A stretch of DNA of 51,439 nt from NCBI RefSeq assembly GCF_015207655.1, contig NZ_JADEWN010000041.1, positions 1 through 51,439 of the forward strand. The letters run 5' to 3'. Of this stretch, positions 8,168-18,544 are shown in pieces; positions within the stretch are counted from its first letter, which is position 1, and the number at the start of each line of letters is the position of its first letter. The notes under the pieces were generated by a model. The model was not told where the DNA came from and ran no database searches. It saw nothing but the letters and a program-made list of their open reading frames with translations. A program made the position numbers and the translations under genes. This DNA comes from Gloeocapsopsis crepidinum LEGE 06123. Lineage in GTDB: Bacteria; Cyanobacteriota; Cyanobacteriia; Cyanobacteriales; Chroococcidiopsidaceae.

Positions 8168-8956
8168 TTAATGCGTAGCAACAGCAATACGCTCTACTTG
8201 CAACGAAGTAGAATAATGCGAACTACCGCAAACTGGACAATTAGGATCGCGATAAGAATGACGTTTTGCAAACATCAGTTGGTTCAAATCCATCGTCAAT
8301 AGTTGCGATAAAAGCGGCTGACTAAATCCAGTAATTAGCTTAATTGCTTCTAACGCCGTCAAACACGCCAGCGTACCAGAAACCGCACCCAGCACAGAAA
8401 AGCCACGTCGATCCCATTCGGGTTTTTCAGGGAATAGACAAGATAAACACGGTGTCACGCCAGGGATAATCGTCGTTAGGTAAGCTTCCATCCCATTCAT
8501 TGCTGCTTCTACCATTGGTTTATGCCAACGCACGCAAGCTGCATTCAATAAGTCACGTTCAACAAAGTTGTGGGCGCAGTCGAGAGCAACATCCGCAGAT
8601 TGAACTAAGAAGTCTGCATTATCTGGAGTCACATAATCAAATATTGCTTCAACTTTAACATCAGGGTTGATACTCTGTAGCGTTTCTTTAGCCTTAAATA
8701 CGCGCGGCTTACCCACCCAATCGTCACTCATAAGAACCTGTCGATTCATATCATCTCGCCGCAACTCACCACCGCGAACCAGAATCAACCGCCCAACACC
8801 AGCTACCGCTAAATACAGCGCTGCTGTACCGCCTAATCCTCCTACACCTGTCACAAGTACCGTTGCTGACTTGAGTTGCTGCTGCGCCGCCTCACCAAAA
8901 CCAGGGAGTATAATTTGGCGACGATAGCGTTCTAATTCGATCGGTGTGAGTACCAT
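8168..8956 (-). CDS. hesA: HesA, MoeB/ThiF-family E1-like adenylyltransferase
   Basis: A 262-aa E1-like enzyme. It starts with LERYRRQIILPGFGEAAQQQ, has the nucleotide-binding loop VTGVGGLGGTAA (about residues 34-45), the conserved Arg/Asp segment DDMNRQVL, and two zinc-binding CxxC pairs (CLSCLF and CPVCGSS). HesA proteins accompany hesB in cyanobacterial nif clusters and are thought to help Mo or sulphur handling in cofactor maturation; the precise reaction is unknown. It is 9 bp after nifW and presumably cotranscribed. Confidence 0.92.
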   Translation of the reverse strand: MVLTPIELERYRRQIILPGFGEAAQQQLKSATVLVTGVGGLGGTAALYLAVAGVGRLILVRGGELRRDDMNRQVLMSDDWVGKPRVFKAKETLQSINPDVKVEAIFDYVTPDNADFLVQSADVALDCAHNFVERDLLNAACVRWHKPMVEAAMNGMEAYLTTIIPGVTPCLSCLFPEKPEWDRRGFSVLGAVSGTLACLTALEAIKLITGFSQPLLSQLLTMDLNQLMFAKRHSYRDPNCPVCGSSHYSTSLQVERIAVATH

Positions 8957-8965
8957 TGTTTTCTC

Positions 8966-9283
8966 CTAATTTGTCGTGATGTCTGTTAACATGACAATGT
9001 TTTTAGGCTTCTCGTTAAATACTTTGAACAACTTTTGTTCGAGAGGTGTTGAATTTAGAAAAACCTCATAAGCTTGTTCGAGGGCTTGACGGTATAAACT
9101 CAGCTTTTCTGTTTGATTCAGTTCTGGATTATTCGCATCAATTTCGCGAATAGATTGCGAAAACAGCTTCAAAATATGCAGGCGATTCACTTGCACAATT
9201 TGAGTATCATAAGGAAGTCGAAAAAACTCAAAATACTCTTCTGTATTTACAAGTGAATCGAAACGGTTAACATTCCATTTCAT
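8966..9283 (-). CDS. nifW: Nitrogenase-stabilising/protective protein NifW
   Basis: A 105-aa NifW, which binds MoFe protein and is associated with oxygen protection or late maturation. Family segments are the FDSLVNTEEYFEFFRLPYD start and the LHILKLFSQ helix. The ATG at 9283 is preferred over an upstream in-frame ATG at 9298. It is preceded by GGGAG, and it overlaps the stop of the DUF683 gene as ATGA, which suggests translational coupling. Confidence 0.92.
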   Translation of the reverse strand: MKWNVNRFDSLVNTEEYFEFFRLPYDTQIVQVNRLHILKLFSQSIREIDANNPELNQTEKLSLYRQALEQAYEVFLNSTPLEQKLFKVFNEKPKNIVMLTDITTN

Positions 9284-9513
9284 AGTCTTTTCTCCCAATC
9301 TTTAAGCTGAGACTTTAGCTCATGTAACCGATGATATATTTCATACGTTTGCGCTGCTAGTGTCGTCAGTTTTTGATAATTTTTGGGCAAACTTTCAGCT
9401 AAATCGTGAAGATCCATCTTCATTTGACCAGCTTTACTATTAAGTCGCTTGATTTGCAGTTTGAGATCTTCAATTGTTTGCTCAGTAGGCTCAATTTCTG
9501 TTGTTTTTACCAT
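9280..9513 (-). CDS. CCE_0567-type (DUF683) nif-associated helical protein
   Basis: A 77-aa, mostly helical protein of the DUF683 family, of which the Cyanothece member CCE_0567 is the structurally known example. The signature stretch is IEDLKLQIKRLNSKAGQMKM followed by LHDLAE. The family is found almost only in nif clusters next to nifX and DUF269, and metal binding has been proposed. Its stop overlaps the nifW start. Confidence 0.9.
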   Translation of the reverse strand: MVKTTEIEPTEQTIEDLKLQIKRLNSKAGQMKMDLHDLAESLPKNYQKLTTLAAQTYEIYHRLHELKSQLKDWEKRL

Positions 9514-9551
9514 AAATTAGTAGATAGTGTTTAGTGGTCAGTAAAAATCTG

Positions 9552-10022
9552 TTATGCTTTAGCAACTTCAGTGTATTTCTGTGCTAATTCAATGCCTTTT
9601 TGTGTCATCTTTTCTCCCTCAGCTAACAGTTTTTCTAAGGAATCAAAACCAAAACGTTGAGCATCGCGTAAAGTTCTAGCAACGAGTAACAGACGACCAG
9701 AAAAAATCAGCGCCCAGCCGAAACCTTCATGACTCAAATCAATTACTACTTGAGAAATTAAGCCCGTTTCTTGTTCTATTTGGGCTGCGATCGCCCGATA
9801 AAATGACATAATTCTAGCTTTTGTAACAGGGTCAACATCACCCTCTACAGAAATTTTGCGCTTAGCTTCTTTGCTGACAACATAAGGTTTAATAATCAAT
9901 TCATTTGACCAATTGCGATAAAATCCATAAGAATCTTGGGCGCGAATTTGTCTTACCAACTCTTGCAAAAACGGAGAATTCAGAGTTTCTTCAGAAATTT
10001 GGCTAACAGTTTCAGTGGTCAT
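9552..10022 (-). CDS. NifX-associated protein (DUF269)
   Basis: A 156-aa DUF269 protein, regularly found after nifX. Recognisable parts are LVRQIRAQDSYGFYRNWSNE, the central VTKARIMSFYRAIAAQIE, and GFGWALIFSGRLLLVARTLRDA (shown here as a region, residues about 105-126). The longer frame to 10082 lies inside nifX; the ATG at 10022 overlaps the nifX stop as ATGA and gives the family N-terminus MTTETVSQIS. A role in FeMo-co trafficking is assumed from context only. Confidence 0.92.
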   Translation of the reverse strand: MTTETVSQISEETLNSPFLQELVRQIRAQDSYGFYRNWSNELIIKPYVVSKEAKRKISVEGDVDPVTKARIMSFYRAIAAQIEQETGLISQVVIDLSHEGFGWALIFSGRLLLVARTLRDAQRFGFDSLEKLLAEGEKMTQKGIELAQKYTEVAKA

Positions 10023-10423
10023 ACAGTTACTTCCTCTTCTACAAACTTTGATGATTTTTGTTGCAAAGCTTTTCTTAACCAAGGAGGAGGACTACCCTTC
10101 AATGTCTGGACTAATCTTTCCAAAACATCAGTAATTTCATCATCCTCAGATCTTGCCTTGATTGGTGTAATGCGTTTTTTAATCAATCGAGCCGCTGCAC
10201 TTCCACCAATTGCAGATACATAAACAATCGTGCAATCAGCGAGTGCTTCAATTTTTGGGACTAATTTATCCTCATTACCATCTTCTTTAAGTTCGCCATT
10301 AAATCGGAGAGTTTTAATAAACTTATATTCATCTGGCGAAACTTCATAAACATCAATCTTTCTCGCCCAACCAAAATGAGCATTAATATGAATTTGGTCG
10401 TTTGTTGTGAAGGCAATTTTCAT
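10019..10423 (-). CDS. nifX: Nitrogenase FeMo-co carrier NifX
   Basis: A 134-aa dinitrogenase iron-molybdenum cofactor-binding domain protein. NifX carries NifB-co or VK-cluster between NifB and the NifEN scaffold. Seen here are the start MKIAFTTNDQIHINAHFGWA, with its conserved His-Phe-Gly, and the VSAIGGSAAARL helix. It lies 85 bp after nifN and overlaps the DUF269 start by four bases. A homologous domain is fused to the C-terminus of NifB in the same cluster. Confidence 0.94.
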   Translation of the reverse strand: MKIAFTTNDQIHINAHFGWARKIDVYEVSPDEYKFIKTLRFNGELKEDGNEDKLVPKIEALADCTIVYVSAIGGSAAARLIKKRITPIKARSEDDEITDVLERLVQTLKGSPPPWLRKALQQKSSKFVEEEVTV

Positions 10424-10508
10424 AATTATCCTCCGTTATATTAGTAGTTGCTCGCGATTAGCAATTTCTTCTGTTAGCGATTAGCTTTACTCCGATGACT
10501 AACTGCCT

Positions 10509-11810
10509 TTAATGCTTTTTCGCTTCTTCTGCTTCAAGAAATAAATTGCCAAGGTCAAATAGCAGTTGCGTAGTTCCTCGGTAGCCGACAGTGCAACGCT
10601 GTCCGTTACCCAAGCGATCAAAGATAGGAAAACCAAGACGATAGAAAGGAGTATCGAGACGATGAGCGATCGCTTTGGCATGGGAATTTGCAATCAACAA
10701 GTCAGAACCGACTGCAAGTTGCTCAAAATCTTCCAAGTCACCAACCGTGACGCTTTCAACTGGTAATTGCTCTAAAAGCGGTGATTTTGTCGTTGTCACA
10801 GCCGCGTGAATTTCAGTTCCCATCGAGCGCAAAAACCAAGAAATTGACCACAGCAAATCGGGTTCTAGTGCTAACGACACCCGCTTACGCCCGAAGTAAA
10901 AGTGAGTATCGAGCATCGCATCTTGCAACTGACGGCGTTGGTGACAGTATTTTTCTGGCACTGAATTGCCACTGAGATCGATTAATCCTTGTAAGAAGTC
11001 ATCGACTGCGGCTAATCCTGTTAGCTGCCCAAACACCTCATAAGGTATGCCAAACTGTTTTTGTAAGCTTTCTGCGGCAGCACGCACGCTTTCGCCGAGT
11101 GCGAGCGTAAACACTGAACTACCCATTTGTCGCAGTTCTGCCAAGGTTGTTCCACCACCTGTCACTGCACTATAAGAATCATCTAAGTGACCGTCAAGTG
11201 AGGCGGAAAGATCCGGTACAACAATCGGTTTTAGCCCAAACGCAGACACGATCTCTTTGATCTCTTGTAGATCGCCTGGAGTAAACGCCGAACTCGCTAA
11301 GATATTGATTTGGTCGAGCTTGATTTCTCCAGGCTGCGGCAGTTCTTTAACGATGCTTTCAATTGCTGCCGCAAAACCATCTTGCAATGCACCTTTAAAA
11401 TCAGGTGTAGCCGCAAATACAATTGGCAAATCGTATAATTCTGGGTGACGGTTGCGGATATTTCTGAGGATACCCTCCATATCATCACCTCTGGTTTCTG
11501 TAAGTCCAGTCGTACACAAACCCAAAATTTCTGGCTTTGATTTCTCCATCAGCGTGAGAATTGCTTGTTCAATATTGTCCTCACCACCCAAAATCGTGCT
11601 AACTTCAGTCATTGCCGTAGTCGATAGCGGAATCGCTTCGCGAAAATGCCGCACTAACATCACTTTGGCGAAAGCAGTACACCCTTGAGAACCATGAAAC
11701 AGTGGCATCACGCCTTTTAGTCCTAGAAATGCTAAGGCTGCACCCAAAGGTTGGCTTTGTTTTAAAGGGTTGACCGCAACTGATTTTTTAGGAAAAGTGA
11801 CAGTTGCCAT
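10509..11810 (-). CDS. nifN: FeMo-co scaffold subunit NifN
   Basis: A 433-aa NifN, beta-like subunit of the NifEN complex on which FeMo-co is completed. It resembles NifK: NPLKQSQPLGAALAFLGLKG followed by PLFHGSQGC and FAKVMLVRHFRE. The C-terminal PFYRLGFPIFDRLG is also NifK-like. The cluster-ligand Cys in HGSQGCTAF is present. Its ATG shares one base with the nifE stop (TAATG), with GGAGG seven bases before it in the end of nifE, so the two are translationally coupled. Confidence 0.95.
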   Translation of the reverse strand: MATVTFPKKSVAVNPLKQSQPLGAALAFLGLKGVMPLFHGSQGCTAFAKVMLVRHFREAIPLSTTAMTEVSTILGGEDNIEQAILTLMEKSKPEILGLCTTGLTETRGDDMEGILRNIRNRHPELYDLPIVFAATPDFKGALQDGFAAAIESIVKELPQPGEIKLDQINILASSAFTPGDLQEIKEIVSAFGLKPIVVPDLSASLDGHLDDSYSAVTGGGTTLAELRQMGSSVFTLALGESVRAAAESLQKQFGIPYEVFGQLTGLAAVDDFLQGLIDLSGNSVPEKYCHQRRQLQDAMLDTHFYFGRKRVSLALEPDLLWSISWFLRSMGTEIHAAVTTTKSPLLEQLPVESVTVGDLEDFEQLAVGSDLLIANSHAKAIAHRLDTPFYRLGFPIFDRLGNGQRCTVGYRGTTQLLFDLGNLFLEAEEAKKH

Positions 11811-13186
11811 TAGTTGACCTCCTCTTCCCAGGGTGCAGATTTACGTACTTGTGCCCAAACAGGGCTGTAAAGGGCTTCATCGAGTTCGCGTGCCATTTCA
11901 ATCATTCCTACATATCCGGCGTAAGGATGGTGGCGTTCTTGATTGATATCCAAGAAGGGGATGCGGGCTTTGAGTGCAGTGTATTGATTGCGACCGCCAG
12001 CGATTAACATATCGGCGTTGGTTTGGGCGATCGTCCGTAATAGTTCCTGAGCGTTGCCTTTTTCCAGCATGATGCCATCTTTACCGAGTAACTCTTTAAT
12101 GCGGGCTTTGTCTTCCTCGGTACTTTTTTTCGTGCTAGTAGCAACAACTTCCATCCCCAAGTCCTTAGCCGCAGAGATAATCGACCAACTTTTCACCCCT
12201 CCGGTATAAAGAACAACACGCTTACCTTTGAGTCGGGCGCGATAGGGAGCTAAAGCAACATCTAAAGCCGCTGTTTCTTCAGCAATTAATTGCTCTACTC
12301 GTGCTTGCATTGCAGCATCGCCTAGTTTTGCCGCAATATTCCGCAAACAGCGATTGATGTCATCTACACCGTAGAAAGATTCTTCAATATAGGGAATGCC
12401 GTAACATTCCTCCATCTTTCTTGCCACATTGATTAGGGCTTTGGAGCAGATCATGACATTCAGCTTGGCACGGTGAGCGTAGCGGACTTCGTTATATTTA
12501 GCATCACCCGTAATCTTGGCAAGGACGCGAATCCCGACTTTTTCGAGTAAGGGTAGAACACCCCACAACTCTCCAGCAATGTTGTACTCGCCAATTAGGT
12601 TGATGTCATAAGGAGTTGTGTATTCCGGTTCAGCGCTGCCAATAACATATTCGAGTAAAGCTTCCCCACCCACGCGATTACCAAGATTTTTACTACCAAT
12701 AAACCCTGGAGAATTTACAGGAATCACAGGTATACCTGTTTTTTGAGCAGCGGCTTCGCAGACTGCATTCAAATCATCACCAATCAGGGCGGTGACACAA
12801 GTTGAGTAAACAAACACTGCCGCAGGTTGATAGCGTTGCTGCACTTCTAAAATGGCTTTGTACAGCTTTTTCTCCCCACCGAAGATGATATCGTTCTCAT
12901 TCAAGTCAGTCGTAAAACCCATTTTGTAGAGATGAGAATCAGACGAGAGACTACCACGACTTCCCCAAGAGTTACCTGCACAAGCGATTGGTCCGTGGAC
13001 TAAATGTGCCGCATCAGTAATGGGGACAAGAGCGATCGCTGCTCCATCAAAAGCACAACCTCCTTGAGCCGCCCCTGGCTGTGCTTGTTGTTGACAAGAC
13101 TTTTTCTTTTGCCCATGCTTGTGGTGATTGTGTTCGCAACCAGGCTCGCTGAGCAGTTCATTAATTTTGCCTTGGGTGATTTTCAT
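11810..13186 (-). CDS. nifE: FeMo-co scaffold subunit NifE
   Basis: A 458-aa NifE, alpha-like subunit of NifEN. Cluster cysteines analogous to those of NifD are in QGGCAFDGA (C44), [15 protein letters not shown] (C69) and [13 protein letters not shown]. The C-terminal [14 protein letters not shown] follows the NifD pattern. The N-terminus is rich in His, Lys and Cys (residues 17-31, [15 protein letters not shown]), more so than in many NifE proteins and possibly metal-binding. It lies 78 bp downstream of nifK. Confidence 0.95.
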   Translation of the reverse strand: MKITQGKINELLSEPGCEHNHHKHGQKKKSCQQQAQPGAAQGGCAFDGAAIALVPITDAAHLVHGPIACAGNSWGSRGSLSSDSHLYKMGFTTDLNENDIIFGGEKKLYKAILEVQQRYQPAAVFVYSTCVTALIGDDLNAVCEAAAQKTGIPVIPVNSPGFIGSKNLGNRVGGEALLEYVIGSAEPEYTTPYDINLIGEYNIAGELWGVLPLLEKVGIRVLAKITGDAKYNEVRYAHRAKLNVMICSKALINVARKMEECYGIPYIEESFYGVDDINRCLRNIAAKLGDAAMQARVEQLIAEETAALDVALAPYRARLKGKRVVLYTGGVKSWSIISAAKDLGMEVVATSTKKSTEEDKARIKELLGKDGIMLEKGNAQELLRTIAQTNADMLIAGGRNQYTALKARIPFLDINQERHHPYAGYVGMIEMARELDEALYSPVWAQVRKSAPWEEEVN

Positions 13187-13264
13187 AGCTCAACGGGTGA
13201 TATCGTGTTGGATTAAAGACTGAGCGTGAAGTGAGTAGATGCTTCCTCTGCTCCTCGACTGTGA

Positions 13265-14803
13265 CTATCGAATCAAGTCATAAGAAATATCCGTCTTCGC
13301 TGAGACAATCGTATTGCGATCGAGTTCGTCAAGCAGCGTGTTGACAATCCAGTTCAGAAGATTGATTGCACCTTGATAGCCGAATGTCGCGTAACGATGC
13401 AGATGATGGCGGTCAAAGATTGGATAGCCAATGCGTACGAATGGGGTGTGAGTGTCGCGCCACAGGTACTTGCCGTAAGAGTTACCAATGAGCAAGTCTA
13501 CAGGTTCGGTAAACAGAAGCGATCGCATATGCCACAAATCCTTACCACCCCAAATCTTGGCAGTACTACCAAAGGGACTAGTATCTAAAATCGCTTGCAA
13601 CTCTTGCTCAAATACGTCGTTGCTGTTCGTCACCACAATGTGGACAGGTTCTGCGCCAACTTCGAGTAAAAATTGCACCAGTCCAATGACTAAATCTGGA
13701 TCGCCGTATAATGCAACGCGCTTGCCATGCAACCATGCTTGCGAATCAGTTAATGCATCTACTGCCCGACCGCGTTCGTCTTCAAGTTCTTTGGGAATCG
13801 GCTGTCCAGTCAATTCTGAAAGCTTCATTAAAAACTCATCCGTACCTCGGATACCGACAGGACGGGAAACTGAGGTTGTTTGTTTCCACTCTTTTTCGAT
13901 ATATTCCCGCGTTTTAGTAGTAGAGTATGCTTGGAAGGCAACAGTAGCTTCAGCATTAATCGAATCTGCCGCGTCTTCTAGACTTGTTCCACCCTGATAC
14001 ATCCGAAACTCGCCATCATTAGGCGAATCAAGATAATCAGAGTTATCTGCTAGTAGCGTGTAATTGACACCCATTAAGGACGCTAACCGCTTCACTTCGC
14101 GCAAGTTGCCAATATAAGTTTCAAAACCAGGGATAAAGTTAATCTTGCCGTTCGTCGTTGCTTGCTTCTTGCCTTCAGTTAAATTCAATAGAATCCCCTT
14201 CATCATATTGTCATAGCCCGTAATATGGGAACCGACAAAGCTAGGGGTATGAGCGAAGGGTACAGGAAAATCTTCAGGAACCGAACCTTTTTCTTTAGAT
14301 GTTTTGATAAAAGCACCCAAGTCATCTCCAATAACCTCTGCCATGCAAGTCGTGCAAAGCGCAATCATTTTGGGCTTGTAAAGGTTATAGCTATTCGCCA
14401 AGCCATCGATCATGTTATTGAGTCCACCAAACACTGCTGCATCCTCAGTCATTGAAGAAGAAACCGCAGAGAATGGCTCTTTAAAATGACGGGTAAAGTG
14501 CGTGCGGAAGTATGCAACGCAACCTTGTGAACCGTGAACAAAAGGTAAAGTACCTTCAAAACCAACAGCAGCGAGAATTGCACCTAAAGGTTGGCAAGCT
14601 TTAGCAGGGTTAACAGTTAAAGCTGTACGGGCAAAATTCTTTTCGCGGTACTCCCAGGTTTTCGTCCACTCAGCAATGCGGGCAACCTCTTCGGGGCTAT
14701 GCCCACCTTCAAACTCCTTCTTAGCCTGAAATAACTCCTGATACTCGTTTTGATGAAATAGCGTCGCGTGGTCTTGAATATTGTCTACATTATTTTGAGC
14801 CAT
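13265..14803 (-). CDS. nifK: Nitrogenase MoFe protein beta subunit
   Basis: A 512-aa beta chain of dinitrogenase. P-cluster ligands C70 ([11 protein letters not shown]), C95 ([13 protein letters not shown]) and C153 ([15 protein letters not shown]) are at the positions conserved across the family, with the Ser in [15 protein letters not shown]. The full C-terminus is present ([16 protein letters not shown]). It is separated from nifD by 188 bp, part of which is a purine-rich repeat forming an inverted copy of one between nifH and nifD. Confidence 0.97.
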   Translation of the reverse strand: MAQNNVDNIQDHATLFHQNEYQELFQAKKEFEGGHSPEEVARIAEWTKTWEYREKNFARTALTVNPAKACQPLGAILAAVGFEGTLPFVHGSQGCVAYFRTHFTRHFKEPFSAVSSSMTEDAAVFGGLNNMIDGLANSYNLYKPKMIALCTTCMAEVIGDDLGAFIKTSKEKGSVPEDFPVPFAHTPSFVGSHITGYDNMMKGILLNLTEGKKQATTNGKINFIPGFETYIGNLREVKRLASLMGVNYTLLADNSDYLDSPNDGEFRMYQGGTSLEDAADSINAEATVAFQAYSTTKTREYIEKEWKQTTSVSRPVGIRGTDEFLMKLSELTGQPIPKELEDERGRAVDALTDSQAWLHGKRVALYGDPDLVIGLVQFLLEVGAEPVHIVVTNSNDVFEQELQAILDTSPFGSTAKIWGGKDLWHMRSLLFTEPVDLLIGNSYGKYLWRDTHTPFVRIGYPIFDRHHLHRYATFGYQGAINLLNWIVNTLLDELDRNTIVSAKTDISYDLIR

Positions 14804-14954
14804 GACTGTTCTCCAATGTTGAGGGGCTGAGGATTAGAAATCATGCCAATTCGTAATTAAAGAGGTTAGATCCAATTTGGACTATTATCGATCAGAGACT
14901 TAATGAGAGGGATAAGGGAATGAGGCGGAGATTGAAAGCGAATAAAGATGAATT

Positions 14955-14975
14955 CTCCCCTGCACCTCTGCTCCC
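14955..14975 (-). repeat. 21-bp repeat in nifD-nifK spacer, inverted copy of the one after nifH
   Basis: On the minus strand this reads GGGAGCAGAGGTGCAG plus GGGAG. It matches the plus strand at 16515-16535 in 20 of 21 positions. It lies in the spacer just after the nifD stop. Similar GAGGAGCAG-rich stretches occur at 13246-13258, so a low-complexity repeat family is involved. Confidence 0.85.
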
Positions 14976-14991
14976 TCAGATCTCCTCTGCT

Positions 14992-16458
14992 CTACTTCTT
15001 CCAAGGTGTGCCAATTAAACTCCAAGTAGGGCTATTCAGTGCTAAATCCATATCTCTGGCAAAGATGGCAAAACCGTCATAGCCGTGGTATGGACCAGAG
15101 TAATCCCAGGAGTGCATCTGACGGAAAGGCAACGCCATTTTCTGGAAGACATATTTTTCTTTAATGCCAGAGGCGATCAAATCCGGCTTGAGTTCTTTAA
15201 CAAACTGCTCGAATTCAAAAGCAGAAACGTCATCGTAGATCAACGTACCGTTTTCGATGTAGTGCGTAGTACGCTTGTAGTCGTCATTGTGACCGAACTC
15301 ATAGCCTGTACCAATCAGCTTCATACCCAAATCATAGAAAGCTGGGACGACGTGGCGCGGACGTAAGCCACCAACCATCAGGGCTACGGTTTTACCTTCT
15401 AAGCGCGGGCGATATTTTTCTGTAACTGCATCGCATTGCGCTTGATATTTCGCGATGACTTCTTCTGCCTTTTGCTGAATTGTTTCGTCAAACTTAGTAG
15501 CGATCTCGCGTAAGGATTCTGCAATCTTCGTTGGACCAAAGAAGTTATACTCTAACCAAGGAATACCATATGTTTCTTCCATATGGCGGCTGATGTAGTT
15601 CATGGAACGATAGCAGTGAACTAAATTCAGTTTCACTGTTGGAGTCAGCATCATCTCGTTGAGAGTACCGTCTCCAGACCATTGGGCAACTACACGTAAG
15701 CCAATTTCTTCTAGTAAGATGCGGCTAGACCAAGCGTCACCGCCAATATTGTAGTCTCCAATAATTGCAACATCGTAAGGTGTCCCTTCAACACCTAATT
15801 CTTTTTTCTTCTTATCAGCTTGCGGGAAAACCCAGTCACGGATCGAGTCGTTAGCGATGTGGTGTCCGAGGGATTGCGAAACACCCCGAAAGCCTTCGCA
15901 GCGTACAGGGACAACAGTTTTACCGGTTTCTTTCGTTGCCTTCTTAGCGACAGCTTCAATATCATCACCGATTAAACCAATAGGACATTCAGACTGAATT
16001 GAAATGCCGCGATTGAGTGGGAAGAGTTCTTCGAGTTCAGTAATCAGCTTAGCAAGTTTTTTGTCACCACCAAAAACGATATCGCGTTCTTGGAAGTCGG
16101 AAGTAAACTGCATTGTCCCGAAGGTATCAATTCCTGTCGTACCGATGTAGTAGTTACGACGACCAGACCAAGAGTAATAACCGCAACCTACAGGACCGTG
16201 ACTAATGTGGATCATGTCTTTGATAGGACCCCAGACCACACCCTTAGAACCTGCATAGGCACAACCACGGGTGGTCATAGAACCAGGAACAGACTTGATA
16301 TTTGATTTAACGCCGCAATCAGATTTGCCTTCTTCGTAAACGTTGAGGTGTTTTTCCCGCTTTTTCTTCGCTTTGTCTGGGTAAACTTCTAAGACTCCTT
16401 TGATGAGTGCTTTCTTGTCAACCGTGGTTGTTTCTAACGTGTCTTCTGGAGGTGTCAT
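14992..16458 (-). CDS. nifD: Nitrogenase MoFe protein alpha subunit
   Basis: A 488-aa alpha chain that houses FeMo-co. P-cluster cysteines are C66 (TTRGCAYAG), C92 ([11 protein letters not shown]) and C158 ([13 protein letters not shown]). FeMo-co is held by C282 ([11 protein letters not shown]) and H449 ([15 protein letters not shown]). All are present and the frame is continuous, so the nifD excision element known from heterocystous cyanobacteria is absent. It lies 141 bp after nifH, within the nifHDK unit. Confidence 0.97.
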   Translation of the reverse strand: MTPPEDTLETTTVDKKALIKGVLEVYPDKAKKKREKHLNVYEEGKSDCGVKSNIKSVPGSMTTRGCAYAGSKGVVWGPIKDMIHISHGPVGCGYYSWSGRRNYYIGTTGIDTFGTMQFTSDFQERDIVFGGDKKLAKLITELEELFPLNRGISIQSECPIGLIGDDIEAVAKKATKETGKTVVPVRCEGFRGVSQSLGHHIANDSIRDWVFPQADKKKKELGVEGTPYDVAIIGDYNIGGDAWSSRILLEEIGLRVVAQWSGDGTLNEMMLTPTVKLNLVHCYRSMNYISRHMEETYGIPWLEYNFFGPTKIAESLREIATKFDETIQQKAEEVIAKYQAQCDAVTEKYRPRLEGKTVALMVGGLRPRHVVPAFYDLGMKLIGTGYEFGHNDDYKRTTHYIENGTLIYDDVSAFEFEQFVKELKPDLIASGIKEKYVFQKMALPFRQMHSWDYSGPYHGYDGFAIFARDMDLALNSPTWSLIGTPWKK

Positions 16459-16514
16459 ATTCTGCCTCTCTTTGTTAAAAATGGGGAATTGGGGGAAAAG
16501 ATCAGAGGAAGCAG

Positions 16515-16535
16515 GGGAGCAGAGGTGCAGAGGAG
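16515..16535 (+). repeat. 21-bp repeat in nifH-nifD spacer, inverted relative to 14955-14975
   Basis: The plus strand reads GGGAGCAGAGGTGCAG plus AGGAG. With its partner beyond nifD it forms a near-perfect inverted pair bracketing the nifD gene. In the leftward mRNA the two spacers would be complementary over this length. Confidence 0.85.
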
Positions 16536-16599
16536 AAAACTATACTTTGAACTTCTTATTCACTAATCACTCGCTCCTCACCCCTCACCCCTCTTTGAA

Positions 16600-17526
<927 letters not shown>

Positions 17527-17631
17527 TTATCGATGCGATCGCTTCTCAAACCACCGGAGGCGATCGCTCAACGGCTAAAACATGAAGTCGAAAAGAATAA
17601 TGGTGCATATTGCTCCTGTATTGCCTAAGGG

Positions 17632-18513
17632 CTAAACAGCTTCTACGAGCAACTTTTGACTAATTCGCTCTTGTAACTTGGCTTCAATCGCCACTTTGAG
17701 CGTTGCTGTACTGCTAGAACACGAACCACAAGCACCTTGCAATGCAACTTGAACGCGATCGCCTTCTACGTCGTATAATTCGACATCTCCACCATCAGCA
17801 ATCAGTAGCGGTCTGACTTCTTCATCTAAAACTTTTTGAATCAAAGCGATTTTTTGTACTGTTGTCAGCGGACGTTGCAATTGTTCCTGCGCTGTTGCAA
17901 TATCTGTAGCGATGTTTAAAGCAGATTCCTTAGTCACCGCAGCAATTAAGTCATCGATGTTTGCAAGACACGAACCGCACCCACCACCCGCCTTGACATA
18001 GCTTGTTACCTGTTCAGCCGTCGCGAGGTTGTTTTCTTGAATGACGCGGCGAATCTTAGACTCGCTAATACCAAAACAACTACAGATTAATGCCCCTTCA
18101 TCTTCTTCATGCACTGCTATTGGAATACCTCGGTACTTAAAAATCGCGGCTTCTAAGGCTTCTTGTCCCATGACGGAACAATGCATCTTGGCTTCTGGTA
18201 GTCCACCCAAGTATTCGGCAATGTCTTTGTTGGTAACTTGAAGTGCGGCATTTAAAGTTAAACCTTTAATTAACTCAGTTAATGCTGAAGAAGAAGCGAT
18301 CGCACTCGTGCAACCAAATGTCTGAAAACGCGCATCCAGAATTTTATCGTTGTCTACGTCTATTTTTAGGTGAAGTCTTAAGGCATCTCCGCAAGCTATG
18401 CTACCCACTTCACCAAATACAACTGCGATTCCTGGCTCTTGATTGTCTTCTAGCAATCCCTGATTTTTTGGATTGTAGAACAGTTCCATGACTTTATCTG
18501 TATAGTCCCACAT
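17632..18513 (-). CDS. nifU: Three-domain Fe-S scaffold NifU
   Basis: A 293-aa NifU. Residues 1-125 are IscU-like with the scaffold cysteines in SIACGDALR, TFGCTSAIAS and MHCSVMGQE. The centre is a BFD-like [2Fe-2S] domain (ICSCFGISESKIRRVI followed by GGGCGSCLANID). The C-terminal third is an Nfu domain with the CxxC of GACGSCSSSTATLK. Clusters are built from NifS-derived sulphur and passed to NifH, NifB and others. It sits between nifS (31 bp) and nifH, as in many cyanobacteria. Confidence 0.96.
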   Translation of the reverse strand: MWDYTDKVMELFYNPKNQGLLEDNQEPGIAVVFGEVGSIACGDALRLHLKIDVDNDKILDARFQTFGCTSAIASSSALTELIKGLTLNAALQVTNKDIAEYLGGLPEAKMHCSVMGQEALEAAIFKYRGIPIAVHEEDEGALICSCFGISESKIRRVIQENNLATAEQVTSYVKAGGGCGSCLANIDDLIAAVTKESALNIATDIATAQEQLQRPLTTVQKIALIQKVLDEEVRPLLIADGGDVELYDVEGDRVQVALQGACGSCSSSTATLKVAIEAKLQERISQKLLVEAV

Positions 18514-18523
18514 GATACTTCTT

Positions 18524-18540
18524 GGTAATTGGTAATTGGT
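18524..18540 (+). repeat. GGTAATT heptamer repeat between nifS and nifU
   Basis: Two complete GGTAATT units and a partial third (GGT) lie in the 31-bp nifS-nifU spacer. This is the same unit that is expanded sixfold in modBC, showing it is a mobile or expansion-prone repeat in this genome. Confidence 0.85.
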
Positions 18541-18544
18541 TTTT

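Noticed and set aside
14992-16458. nifD excision element as in heterocystous cyanobacteria
   Set aside because: The nifD frame is continuous with all ligands, and no recombinase gene is present.
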